DNA of 64,000 bases from Palsa-504 sp963795795 (GTDB lineage: Bacteria > Actinomycetota > Actinomycetes > Streptosporangiales > Streptosporangiaceae). Shown one piece after another: positions 24,988-33,833 of this stretch. The notes beneath the pieces are model-generated. The model was not told the origin of the DNA. It did no database searches and worked only from the letters and a program-made list of their open reading frames with translations. Position 1 is the first letter of the stretch. Each line of letters starts with the position of its first letter. Where the stretch lies: NCBI GenBank assembly GCA_963795795.1, contig CAWCJS010000005.1, forward strand, positions 124,001 to 188,000. Reading direction: 5' to 3'. A program made the position numbers and the translations under genes.

Positions 24988-26421
24988 GTGAACGTCCTGG
25001 CTATCGACCAGGGCACCTCGGCCACCAAGGCGCTGCTGGTCGGGCCGGGCGGCGAGGTGCTCGGGCACGGCGAGGTGCCCGTCCGCACGCGGAGCGTGGG
25101 CGAAGGCGGGGTGGAGGCCGACCCGGAGGAGCTATTCGGGTCGGTGGTCGCGGCCGGCGAGGCGGCGCTGGCCGCGGCGGGCGCGCCTGCGCACGCGGTC
25201 GCGCTGGCCAACCAGGGCGAGACCGTGCTCGCCTGGGACCCGGCCACGGGCAGGCCGCTGACCCCGGCGATCGTGTGGCAGGACCGCCGCGCGTCGGTGG
25301 TCTGCGACCGCCTCGCGGACCGGGCGGCCGAACTGTCGGCGATCACCGGCCTGCCGCTCGACCCGTACTTCGCCGCGCCGAAGATGACCTGGCTGCGCGA
25401 GAACCTGACCGCGGACGGCGTGGTCACCACGACCGACACGTGGCTGCTGCGCAGGCTGGGCGCGGGGTACGTGACCGACGCCGCGACCGCCTCGCGGACG
25501 ATGCTGCTCGACCTCGGGGCGGTGGAGTGGTCGGAGGCGGCGTGCGCGGCGTTCGGGATCGAGGCGGGGGCGCTGCCGCGGGTGGCGGACTGCGCGGGGG
25601 TCGTGGGTGAGACGTCGGCGTTCGGGCGGGCGATTCCGGTCGCCGGGATCGCGGTCGACCAGCAGGCGGCGCTGCTCGCCCAGCGCTGCCTGGCGGCGGG
25701 CGACGCGAAGTGCACCTACGGGACCGGGGCGTTCCTGCTGGTCACTTCGGGGTCCGTCGCGGCGCGGTCCGGCGCGGGGCTGTCCGCGTCGGTGGCCTGG
25801 CGGCTGGGCGGCGAGGCCACGTACTGCCTGGACGGGCAGGTGTACACGGCGGGGTCGGCGCTGAAGTGGCTGGCGGGTCTCGGTGTGATCGGTTCACCGG
25901 CCGACCTCGACGCGGTGGGTTCGACCGTGCCCGACTCCGGCGGGGTGATCTTCGTGCCCGCGCTGGCCGGGCTCGGCGCGCCGTACTGGGCACCGGGCGC
26001 GCGAGGGCTGCTGTCCGGGCTGACGCTCGGGACCACGCGGGGGCACCTGGCCCGCGCGGTCGCCGAGGGCATCGCCGCGTCGGTGGCCGAACTGGTCGCG
26101 GCGGCGTCCGCCGACCTGGGGCGGCCGCTCACGTCGCTGCGCGTGGACGGCGGGCTGACCGGATCCCGGCTGCTCATGCAGGCGCAGGCCGACCTGCTGC
26201 AGCTGCCCGTGCTCCTGTCCAGGTCCGGGGCCGCGGACGCGACCGCGCTCGGCGTGGCGGCGCTGGCGCGGCTGGGCACCGGGGAGGCGGGTTCGGTGGG
26301 CGAGGCCCTCGGGCCAGCTGAGGTGGAAGAGGTGGTGGAACCGTCGATCACCGCCGACGAGGCGGCCGGTCGGCTGACGGCTTTCCGATCCGCGGTCGAG
26401 GCGATTCTGGCCGAACGATGA
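24988..26421 (+). CDS. FGGY-family carbohydrate kinase (glycerol kinase-like)
   Basis: 477 residues from GTG 24988, 2 bp after the permease stop. FGGY signatures in order: NVLAIDQGTSATKALLVGPG (phosphate-1 loop), PAIVWQDRRASVVCDRLADR (WQDRR as in glycerol kinases), KCTYGTGAFLLV, PALAGLGAPYWAPGARGLL and VDGGLTGSRLLMQAQADLL (adenosine site). It phosphorylates a polyol or ketose with ATP. GlpK is the nearest recognisable relative, but residues that bind glycerol cannot be aligned with certainty. The TGA overlaps the next ATG (26418-26421). Confidence 0.88.
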   Translation: MNVLAIDQGTSATKALLVGPGGEVLGHGEVPVRTRSVGEGGVEADPEELFGSVVAAGEAALAAAGAPAHAVALANQGETVLAWDPATGRPLTPAIVWQDRRASVVCDRLADRAAELSAITGLPLDPYFAAPKMTWLRENLTADGVVTTTDTWLLRRLGAGYVTDAATASRTMLLDLGAVEWSEAACAAFGIEAGALPRVADCAGVVGETSAFGRAIPVAGIAVDQQAALLAQRCLAAGDAKCTYGTGAFLLVTSGSVAARSGAGLSASVAWRLGGEATYCLDGQVYTAGSALKWLAGLGVIGSPADLDAVGSTVPDSGGVIFVPALAGLGAPYWAPGARGLLSGLTLGTTRGHLARAVAEGIAASVAELVAAASADLGRPLTSLRVDGGLTGSRLLMQAQADLLQLPVLLSRSGAADATALGVAALARLGTGEAGSVGEALGPAEVEEVVEPSITADEAAGRLTAFRSAVEAILAER

Positions 26422-27863
26422 CGGATCCGGGGTCCGCCGTCTCCGACGTGATCATCGTCGGCGCGGGGGTGGTCGGCGCCGCGATCGCGCGCACGCTGGC
26501 GCGCTACCGCCTGGACTGCGTGCTGGCCGATGCGGCGCTTGACGTGGGTACGGGCACGTCGAAGGCGAACACCGCGATCCTGCACACCGGGTTCGACGCC
26601 AAGCCGGGCACGCTGGAGAGCCGGCTGCTGGCTCGCGGCAGCGCGCTGCTGCGCGAGTACGCCGCGGCCACCGGTATCCCGGTGGAGTACACCGGCGCGC
26701 TGCTGGTGGCCTGGACGGCGGAGCAGTTTGCGGCCTTGCCGGGGCTGGCGGAGAACGCGCGGCAGAACGGGTACCTGGCCATGCGGCAGGTCGGGGCCGG
26801 TGAGCTGTACGCGCGGGAGCCCGCGCTGGGGCCGGGGGCGCTGGGGGCGCTGGAGATCCCCGACGAGGCGATCATCTGCCCGTGGACGACGCCGCTGGCG
26901 TTCGCGACCGAGGCGGTCGGAGCGGGCGTCCGGCTGGTGCTCGGGGCTGGCGTGACCGAGGTTTCTGCGTTCGACGGGTTTTATGAGCTCGCGACGACGC
27001 GCGGGGTTTTGCGCGGTCGGTGGGTAGTCAACGCGGCCGGGCTGGGCAGCGACGTGATCGACCGGATGTTCGGCGGGGACGGGTTCACGATCCGGCCGCG
27101 GCGGGGCGAGCTGATCGTGTTCGACAAGCTGGCCCGGCCGCTGCTGCGGTCGATCCTGCTGCCGGTGCCGACCGCGCGGAGCAAGGGGGTGCTCGTCGCG
27201 CCGACGGTGTACGGGAACGTGCTGCTGGGGCCGACGGCCGAGGACGTCCCGGACCGTTCTGATACTGCGACGACGGCCGCCGGGCTTGAGTCGCTGATGG
27301 CGGCGGGGCGGCGCATCCTGCCCGGGCTGGCCGACGAGGAGGTCACCGCGACGTACGCCGGGCTGCGGGCCGCGACTGAGCACGCGGACTACCAGATCCG
27401 CGTCGACGGCGCGCGGCGGTACGCGTGCGTGGCCGGGATCCGGTCCACTGGGCTTTCGGCGTCGCTGGGCATCGCCGAGCACGTGGTCGGGTTGCTGGGC
27501 GAGGCGGGGTTGGCGCTGCTTCCCCGGTCGTCTGCTGTGCCCCTGCCGCGGATGCCGTATATCGGGGAGGAACATGGGTCGGGGCGGCGGCCGTACCAGG
27601 ACGCGGAGCTCATCGCGGGCGACTCGGCCTACGGGGAGATGGTGTGCCACTGCGAGCGGGTCAGCCTGGGTGAGGTGAGAGACGCGCTGGCCAGCCCGGT
27701 CCCGCCCGCCGACCTCGGCGGGCTGCGCCGCAGGACCCGGGCCATGAACGGGCGCTGCCAGGGGTTCTTCTGCGCGGCCGCCGTGTCCCGGCTGTTCGAT
27801 TCCCGGCCGCGGTCTGGCCTGGCGCCCGCTGCGGAGGCCGCCGAGGAGGTGCGGCGGCCGTGA
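26418..27863 (+). CDS. GlpA-like FAD dehydrogenase with BFD-type [2Fe-2S] domain
   Basis: 481 residues. The N-terminal Rossmann motif is DVIIVGAGVVGAAIARTLAR; the DAO domain carries GTSKANTAILHTGFDAKPGT, as in GlpA/LhgO-type enzymes. The C-terminal domain (~395-465) has CHCERVSLGEV and GRCQGFFC, the four-Cys BFD-like iron-sulfur site of anaerobic glycerol-3-phosphate dehydrogenase subunit A. It probably oxidises the phosphorylated product of the kinase and passes electrons on through the partner flavoprotein. It overlaps both neighbours by 4 bp. Confidence 0.88.
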   Translation: MTDPGSAVSDVIIVGAGVVGAAIARTLARYRLDCVLADAALDVGTGTSKANTAILHTGFDAKPGTLESRLLARGSALLREYAAATGIPVEYTGALLVAWTAEQFAALPGLAENARQNGYLAMRQVGAGELYAREPALGPGALGALEIPDEAIICPWTTPLAFATEAVGAGVRLVLGAGVTEVSAFDGFYELATTRGVLRGRWVVNAAGLGSDVIDRMFGGDGFTIRPRRGELIVFDKLARPLLRSILLPVPTARSKGVLVAPTVYGNVLLGPTAEDVPDRSDTATTAAGLESLMAAGRRILPGLADEEVTATYAGLRAATEHADYQIRVDGARRYACVAGIRSTGLSASLGIAEHVVGLLGEAGLALLPRSSAVPLPRMPYIGEEHGSGRRPYQDAELIAGDSAYGEMVCHCERVSLGEVRDALASPVPPADLGGLRRRTRAMNGRCQGFFCAAAVSRLFDSRPRSGLAPAAEAAEEVRRP

Positions 27864-29118
27864 CCGTGGACGTGCTAGTGGTCGGGGCCGGTCCGGCCGG
27901 GCTTTCCGCGGCGGCCGAACTGCGGCGGCTCGGGGTGAGGTCGGTACTGGTGGCCGACCGGGAGGCGGAGGCGGGCGGAATCCCGCGGCACAGCTGGCAC
28001 ACCGGGTACGGACTGCGTGACCTGCATCGGGTCATGACCGGTCCGGCGTACGCGCGGGCGCTGGCCGAGGCGGCGGTGGCGGCCGGGGCCGAGGTCCGCC
28101 TGGGGACGACGGTGACTGTGCTGCGGGCCTGGCACCTCGAGCGGCTTCGGGGTGACGATGACCAGCGCCCGGGGCATCGAGACGGTGGGCGCGACGGGTC
28201 GTGCTGCTCGCCACCGGGTGCCGGGAGCGGCCGCGGACGGCGCGGCTGATCCCGGGTGACCGCCCGGCTGGGGTGATGACGACCGGCGAGCTGCAGCAGC
28301 GGGTTTACCTGGGGCACGAGCGGTTGCCCGGCCGGGCGCTGGTGGTGGGGGCGGAGCACGTGAGCTTCTCGGCGGCCGTGACGCTCGCGCACGCGGGCGC
28401 TCGCGTGGTGGCGCTGGTCACCGAGTACGAGCGGCAGCAGAGCTACGCGGCGTTCCGGGCCGGCGCGGCGCTGCGGTGGCGGGTCCCGGTCTGGACCTCG
28501 ACCGCGGTGCGGCGGGTGGACGGGCGGGAGCGCCTCGCCGGGGTGGAGGTGGCGGACCTGCGCACCGGGGCGACGCGGTTCGTCCCGTGCGACACGCTGG
28601 TTTTTACCGCGGACTGGATTCCCGATCACGAGCTGGCGCGGCACGCCGGGCTGGACCTGGATCCCGGGACCCGCGGGCCGACGGTGGACACCCGGCTGCG
28701 GACTTCGGCCGCGGGCGTGTTCGCCGCGGGGAACCTGGTGCACGCGGCCGAGACGGCGGACATCGCCGCCCTGTCGGGGCGGCACGCCGCGCGGCAGATC
28801 GCCGGCATGCTCGCCGCGGGGACCGGCGATTTGCTGGAGGGGCGGCTCCCGGTGCGGGCCGAGCCGCCGCTGCGGTGGATCTCGCCGAACGCCATCGCTG
28901 TGGGAGAAGGCGGGCGCGCCGTCCCTCCCCCGCTCGGCCGGTTCGTGCTGCGCAGCCAGGAGTTCCGGAGGGTGGCCCGGCTGGAGGTCCGGCAGGACGG
29001 CCGGGTCCTCGGCCGGTCCGGGCCGGTGCGGCTGATCCCGGGGCGGCCGACACATCTCGGCGCGGGCTGGCTGACGCGGGTGGATCCCGATGGCGGTCCC
29101 GTTTACGTGGCACTGTAG
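27860..29118 (+). pseudogene. GlpB-like FAD/NAD-binding oxidoreductase, two frameshifts
   Basis: Starts at GTG 27860 overlapping the previous stop: TVDVLVVGAGPAGLSAAAEL, GGIPRHSWHTGYGLRDLHRV. The coding frame changes near 28140 (to GVTMTSARGIETVGATG) and again near 28198 (to VVLLATGCRERPRTARLIPG). It then runs to 29118 with PAGVMTTGELQQRVYLGHE and AAGVFAAGNLVHAAETADIA, the second nucleotide and FAD closure motifs. About 415 residues if repaired. It is expected to partner the GlpA-like protein as the electron-transfer flavoprotein. Two nearby indels in conserved sequence point to poor local sequence quality. Confidence 0.78.
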
Positions 29119-29419
29119 CTATTCGTCCCCTGGCACGGCACAGAGTGATCCACCAGAATGACTGGACAGGCGCCGATCTAGGGATGGGTGACGCCGGGAC
29201 GCCGTGAGGATCTCATGGGGGTGGGCTTGTGACGTATCACTTGGCTGTTCCGCTCTACCCGGGCAGCGATGAAAGCGTGATTTTCCAAGATACGCGGGTA
29301 CTGGTGGGTGATGGGTAGTCAGCTCAGACTCACGGGGGTGCAGACGGTGGCGGGAGCGCTGCCCATGCAGTATCCCTACGACGTGATGGTCACCTTCGCG
29401 TCCTGGAGCTACACACAAC
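29119..29419. other. intergenic region, nothing recognised
   Basis: About 300 bp between two convergent transcription units. It is less G+C-rich than its surroundings. Minus-strand frames here show no conserved motif, and no hairpin with a clear T tract was found. Confidence 0.45.
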
Positions 29420-30058
29420 TCATCGGGGTCTCCTCGAACGGCGAGCGGGTCGTCTGGCAGCGCCAGAACTGAGGATCGCGGTGGCGGCCAGGCCGGAGGC
29501 GATCGTGGCGGCCGCGGAGAGCAGCAGGGTGTGCTGGGCGCCGAGCCACGTGGTGAGCGGGCCGCCGAGCGCGGTGCCGAGCGGGGCCGCGAGCACGGTC
29601 AGCGCGCCGCGGGCCGCCAGGACCTGGGAGAGTAGTTCCGGCGGACTCTCCCGCTGGAACAAGGTGGCGGACAGGGCGGGGTAGGGCGCGTACAGCAGGC
29701 CGCCGGCGGCGAAGCAGGCCAGGGCGGGGACCTCCAGGCGGAGCAGGCCCAGCGGGGCAAGCACGACACCCCAGCCGATCACCGCCACGATCAGGACCGG
29801 CCACAGCGGGAGCCGACGGGCGAGCCCGGCGATGAGGCTGCCGGCGGTGGCGCCGATCCCGAACACGAACCAGAACAGCCCGAGGAGTCCGGCGCCGCCG
29901 CGGAGCGGGCCGGTCACGTACAGCGGGAGAGCCACCTCGACGGGGCCGTACAGGAAGTAGTAGACCAGGGTCAGGACGAGCAGTCCGGCCAGCGGGCGGC
30001 TGCGGGCGATCACGGCGAACCCGCGCGCCCGGTCTGGCTCGTCGGCTTCCGCGGCCAC
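29420..30058 (-). pseudogene. MFS transporter, C-terminal half only
   Basis: 212 residues from a GTG at 30058. It begins in the central cytoplasmic loop of an MFS_3 exporter (ADEPDRARGFAVIARSRPLA) and then shows six helices with FWFVFGIGATAGSLIAGLAR and YAPYPALSATLFQRE. The first six helices are absent. Upstream DNA instead holds an imperfect 75-bp duplication with no MFS similarity in any frame. A half-transporter is unlikely to work alone, so this is probably a 5' deletion remnant like the one at 1427-2334. Confidence 0.65.
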
Positions 30059-30125
30059 GTCCGTCCCTGCGTTCGCCCTCGCCTCGCCGGCCTGCGCGGC
30101 GGCCGGACCGGTCAGCCCGCGACTC

Positions 30126-30250
30126 CCCCCGGTCCCATGGACTCCGATCCTGGACTATCAGGCGCGAGCCGGGCGGCTGAGGCCCGGCGCAGCCGCACTC
30201 TTCCCGGTCCCATGGACTTCGATGCTGGACCATGGGGCGTGAGCGACCGC
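30126..30250. repeat. imperfect 75-bp-period direct duplication
   Basis: GGTCCCATGGACT at 30131 recurs at 30206, with about 40 bp of clear homology in each copy (CGAT-CTGGAC and GCG/T-GAGC also match). It lies upstream of the truncated MFS gene where its missing N-terminus would be expected. Confidence 0.65.
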
Positions 30251-30307
30251 GAGTCGCTTCGCGTGGCGTGGCTCATCGGGTCCCCTGGCGGCCGGTCCTG
30301 GTTCGGG

Positions 30308-30763
30308 TCAGCCCCAGGCGCCTGCAACCTGCTTGGTGGTGGCGTTCAGGCGGTTGAACAGGTTGGTCACGCCGATCATCAGGACCAGAGCGGCCAGGCC
30401 GCGCTCGTCGAAGTGGGCGGCGGCCTCGTCCCAGATCTCGTCGGGGACCGGGTCGGGCCGGTCGGCCAGCCGGGTGGCGGCCTCGGCGAGCGCCAGCGCG
30501 GCGCGCTCGGCGTCCGTGAAGTAGGGCGCCTCGCGCCAGGCGGCCACCGCGAACAGGCGCTCGTCGGTCTCGCCGCCCTTCTTGGCGGTGCGCGCGCCGG
30601 CGTCGACGCAGGCGCTGCAGCCGTTGACCTGGCTGACGCGCAGGTGGACCAGTTCCAGCGTCGTCGGCGGCACGCCGCCCTGGCCGACGGCCTCGTTCAG
30701 GGCCTGGATGGGCTGCCAGACACCGGGCAGGATCATCGCGGGGTTCTTCATGCGTGCTTCCAT
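30308..30763 (-). CDS. AhpD-like carboxymuconolactone decarboxylase family protein
   Basis: 151 residues, ATG 30763 with GGAGGAG. The redox motif NGCSACVDAGARTAKKGGET (~47-66) is the CxxC of AhpD-like alkyl-hydroperoxidase proteins, preceded by LVHLRVSQV. The C-terminus has LAALVLMIGVTNLFNRLNAT, typical of the helical CMD fold. Probable thiol-dependent peroxidase or oxidative-stress protein, trimeric or hexameric. Divergent from an HxlR regulator with perfect palindromic operators between them, so HxlR control is likely. Confidence 0.88.
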   Translation of the reverse strand: MEARMKNPAMILPGVWQPIQALNEAVGQGGVPPTTLELVHLRVSQVNGCSACVDAGARTAKKGGETDERLFAVAAWREAPYFTDAERAALALAEAATRLADRPDPVPDEIWDEAAAHFDERGLAALVLMIGVTNLFNRLNATTKQVAGAWG

Positions 30764-30788
30764 GTCTCCTCCTTCAGTGCGACTCGAT

Positions 30789-30844
30789 ACTCCTAACTTA
30801 GGAGTTTAACTCCTCATAGTCAAGCCATACTCCTAAATCAGGAT
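30789..30844. promoter_or_regulatory. HxlR operators between divergent genes
   Basis: Perfect palindrome ACTCCTAA-C-TTAGGAGT (30789-30805), a half-site ACTCCT (30809-30814) and an imperfect palindrome ACTCCTAAATCAGGAT (30829-30844). The intergenic stretch is A+T-rich and covers both start regions. Confidence 0.8.
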
Positions 30845-30865
30845 CGCAGGTGCTACCATGGCGGC

Positions 30866-31537
30866 ATGGCCGGGAATCGGAGCTACGGCGAGCAGTGCGG
30901 GGTGGCCCGCAGCCTGGACGTGATCGGCGAACGCTGGGCATTGCTCGTCGTGCGCGAGCTACTGCTAGGCCCCAAGCGCTTCAACGACCTGCTCGCCGGG
31001 CTGCCCGGGGCGAGCCCGAACGTGATCAGCCAGCGGCTGCGGGAACTGGTCGAGGACGGGGTCATCGCCCAGCGCGAGCTGCCCCCGCCCGCTCGCGTGC
31101 GCGTCTACGAGCTGACCGACTGGGGCCGCGAACTCGAGCCGGTTTTGGTGCACCTGGGCCGCTGGGGCGGCCGAGCTCCGCTCCCCGAGGGCGCCCACGC
31201 CGGCCTGGACTCGGTGCTGGTGGCCATCCAGGCGACCGCCGACCCGGCCCGCGTGACCGGCCGGTACCAGCTGCGCATCGGCGCCGACACCTTCGCGATC
31301 GACGGGACGTCCGGCTCGGTCCGCATCCGTCGCGGGACCGCCGACCAGCCCGACGCGACCGCCACGATAGATCCCAGCGTCTTCTTCGCCCTGGTCCTCG
31401 GCCAGCTTCCGGTCGGCGACGCGATCGCCGCAGGCGACCTGCGGCTGGACGGCAGCCCCGATGCCGCCGGGCGCCTGACCGACCTGCTGCTCGCGCTGGT
31501 CGCGGCCATGCCGCAAACCGTGAGCGCTGCAGGTTAA
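30866..31537 (+). CDS. HxlR-family regulator with C-terminal SCP2-like domain
   Basis: 223 residues. The HxlR winged helix (residues ~8-100) contains CGVARSLDVIGERWALLVVR, LGPKRFNDLLAGLPGASPNV and ISQRLRELVEDGVIA. The Cys in EQCGVARSL is at the position used for redox sensing in several HxlR proteins. The C-terminal ~110 residues resemble an SCP2 sterol-carrier fold (YQLRIGADTFAIDGTSG). The gene controls itself and the divergent AhpD-like gene by context. ATG 30858 is an alternative start. Confidence 0.88.
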   Translation: MAGNRSYGEQCGVARSLDVIGERWALLVVRELLLGPKRFNDLLAGLPGASPNVISQRLRELVEDGVIAQRELPPPARVRVYELTDWGRELEPVLVHLGRWGGRAPLPEGAHAGLDSVLVAIQATADPARVTGRYQLRIGADTFAIDGTSGSVRIRRGTADQPDATATIDPSVFFALVLGQLPVGDAIAAGDLRLDGSPDAAGRLTDLLLALVAAMPQTVSAAG

Positions 31538-31562
31538 GGTTCCTTGGTGCTCCCCCGGCTCC

Positions 31563-32372
31563 TCAGGTCGTCTCGGGGGGAATGTACGTGGCGCTACGGT
31601 CGACCGCGAGGTAGACGTCCATGGCCACCGGGCGGCGCTGCTCTTCGGCCAGCTGGCCTAGCAGCCCGGCGGCCCGGGCCAGCAGCGCGAACCCGCGGAG
31701 CAGGCTCACCGGCAGGCCCAGGTCGGCCAGCGCCGCACCGCACGTCCCGGCCCCGTTGAGCGGGAGCGTCCGGCCGAGGACGTGCGGATGGACCCGGCCG
31801 ATCGCCTCGAACAGGCGCAGGTGCGGGCCGCGCAGTCCCTCTTCCTCCGCGATTCGCAGGAGCGCCGGGGTGCGCGGGTCGGTGACCTTGTGGACCGGGT
31901 GACCGAGCCCGGGGACGAAGCGGCCTTCGTTGCGCGCCCTGGTCACCGCGGCCAGCGCGAGCGCGTCCCAGCCGGCGTCGTCGGCGGGCAGCGGTGTCCC
32001 CGCTTCGGCCAGGGCGTCGGCGAGGAACCGGCCGGCGTCCTCGGTCACGCCGAGGAACCGCGAGCCGCCGCCGAGCAGCCCGGCGGCCAGCGCGCCCTGC
32101 ACGGAATCGGGGGCGCTCAGGTAGGTCAGCCGGGCGGCGATGGCGGTGGGGGTGAATCCGTGGTCGGCCAGCGCCACCAGTACCGCCTCGAAGACGCGGA
32201 CCTGCGACGGGGAAGGCCGGGCCTGGGTCACCAGCCAGAGGGCAAGCTCGCCGAAACCGACCTGGCCCATCAGGTCGGCCGCCAGGTCCTGGCCGAGCAG
32301 CGTGATCGTCGCGGCGTCTGAGGTGCCGAGCGAGGTGGGGTACGCCGGGGGCCGGGTCGGTTCCGCGGTCAT
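31563..32372 (-). CDS. citrate synthase-like protein (citryl/citramalyl-CoA lyase type)
   Basis: 269 residues, shorter than citrate synthase (~370-430). It keeps the C-terminal catalytic part: VPGLGHPVHKVTDPRTPALL with the conserved His, GRTLPLNGAGTCGAALADLG and SLLRGFALLARAAGLLGQL. The N-terminal lid is missing, as in the lyase-like short homologues. The ATG overlaps the stop of the CoA-transferase (32369-32372), so the pair probably works in sequence: CoA activation of an acid, then C-C cleavage. Substrate unknown. Confidence 0.85.
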   Translation of the reverse strand: MTAEPTRPPAYPTSLGTSDAATITLLGQDLAADLMGQVGFGELALWLVTQARPSPSQVRVFEAVLVALADHGFTPTAIAARLTYLSAPDSVQGALAAGLLGGGSRFLGVTEDAGRFLADALAEAGTPLPADDAGWDALALAAVTRARNEGRFVPGLGHPVHKVTDPRTPALLRIAEEEGLRGPHLRLFEAIGRVHPHVLGRTLPLNGAGTCGAALADLGLPVSLLRGFALLARAAGLLGQLAEEQRRPVAMDVYLAVDRSATYIPPETT

Positions 32373-33571
32373 GGCGCCGGGTCCGGATCGGGGCACGCCA
32401 GCCAGGCGCGGATCTGGTCGCCGTGCTCGTCGAGCTTGGGCGGCGGGAGCGGGTAGCTGGGCGGGGTGGCGGAGAAGGTCACCGGGTGGCGGATGCCAGG
32501 CCGGGCGGCGGCCCCCTCCCCCGCGATCACGATCGGGTCCAGGCCGATCTGGGTGGCGAAGGCAATGCCGGTGTCGACCGTGTTGATCGGGCCGCACGGG
32601 ACGCCCGCGGCGATGAGGATTGCGAACCATTCGGCGGCCGGGCGCTCGGCTAGCAGGCCGATCATGAGCGCGCGCAGCTGCGCTCGGTTTGCGGTGCGGG
32701 CGGGGTTGGTGGCGAAGAGGGGGTCGTGACCGAGGTCCGGCGCGCCGAGGGCCTCGCACAGCTTGCGGAACTGGGCGTCGTTGCCGACCGCGATGACCAG
32801 GTCGCCGTCGCCGGTGGGGAACGGCTCGTAGGGGTACACGCTGGGGTGGGCGTTGCCCATCCGGAACGGGACCACCCCGCCGGCGGCGTACGCGCTGGTC
32901 TGATTCACCATCCCGGACATCGCGCTGGCCATCAGGCTGGCCTCCACGAGCTGGCCCTGGCCGGTCGCGGCCCGGTGGTTGAGCGCGGCGAGGATGGCGA
33001 TGGTGGTGTGCAGGCCCGCGATAACGTCGAACACCGAGATGCCCGAGCGGTACGCCGGACCGTCGGGCGCCCCGGTCATGCTCATCAGCCCGGACATGGC
33101 CTGCACCATGAGGTCGTAGCCGGGCAGGTCCCGGCCCGCGCCGCTGCCGAACCCGCTGATCGAGGCGTAGATGATCCGGGGGTTGGCGGCGCTGACCGAC
33201 TCGTAGTCCAGGCCGAACCTGGCCAGCCCGCCCGGCTTGAAGTTCTCCACGAAGACGTCGGCCCGGCTCGCGAGCGTGCGGGCCAGTTTCTGGTCGCCTT
33301 CGGTGGTCAGGTCCAGCGCGACCGACCGCTTGTTCCGGTTGATCGCCAGGTAGTACGTGGACACGCCGTCCGGGGCGGCCGGGGGCGTCCAGCGGCGGGT
33401 GTCATCCCCCGCCGGGCTCTCGACCTTGATCACGTCGGCGCCCAGGTCGGCGAGGAGCATCGTGCAGTAGGGACCGGCCAGGACGCGGGAGAAATCGGCG
33501 ACGAGCAGCCCCGCAAGAGGGCCAGGGCGAGGCTCTGGCGAGGTCGGGGCCGACGCGTCTTGACTGGTCAT
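32369..33571 (-). CDS. class III CoA-transferase (CaiB/BaiF family)
   Basis: 400 residues from ATG 33571 (ribosome-binding site GAAGGGG). Family blocks: GLLVADFSRVLAGPYCTMLL, ADLGADVIKVESPAGDDTR, YYLAINRNKRSVALDL and GLDYESVSAANPRIIYASIS. The catalytic Asp is in PGYDLMVQAMSGLMSMTG. It moves CoA between an acyl-CoA donor and a carboxylic acid. It is translationally coupled to the citrate-synthase-like lyase and divergent from an amidohydrolase. Class III enzymes use donors such as succinyl-CoA, formyl-CoA or carnitinyl-CoA; the acceptor here cannot be predicted. Confidence 0.92.
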   Translation of the reverse strand: MTSQDASAPTSPEPRPGPLAGLLVADFSRVLAGPYCTMLLADLGADVIKVESPAGDDTRRWTPPAAPDGVSTYYLAINRNKRSVALDLTTEGDQKLARTLASRADVFVENFKPGGLARFGLDYESVSAANPRIIYASISGFGSGAGRDLPGYDLMVQAMSGLMSMTGAPDGPAYRSGISVFDVIAGLHTTIAILAALNHRAATGQGQLVEASLMASAMSGMVNQTSAYAAGGVVPFRMGNAHPSVYPYEPFPTGDGDLVIAVGNDAQFRKLCEALGAPDLGHDPLFATNPARTANRAQLRALMIGLLAERPAAEWFAILIAAGVPCGPINTVDTGIAFATQIGLDPIVIAGEGAAARPGIRHPVTFSATPPSYPLPPPKLDEHGDQIRAWLACPDPDPAP

Positions 33572-33833
33572 GAAGCCCCTTCTGTCCGCCTGACGGTTCT
33601 CGGCCACGCGCCGCACGGCCCTGTCCGCACTGTAACGCGGTTTGCCTCTATCGTCCCCGCCGGGCGGATCTGGCGGGCTGTGCCAGCGGTGGCATCGGGT
33701 GGCTCGATGTTGATGCGCCCCACCATTGACACCGGCCTCAGGACTCGGCCAGGCTTCCGATCAGGCCGTGTTTAATGCGGTTAAACGTGCTCGGCCCTCA
33801 CCCTGACAGACATGCTCCATAGTGGAGGTTCTC

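Noticed and set aside
25716..27650. 644-residue antisense frame over the kinase and GlpA-like genes
   Set aside because: Low complexity (Pro/Arg/Ser), spans two clearly coding genes on the other strand.
29119..29418. 99-residue minus-strand frame between the flavoprotein and MFS genes
   Set aside because: No ribosome-binding site, no domain, unusual composition; treated as intergenic.
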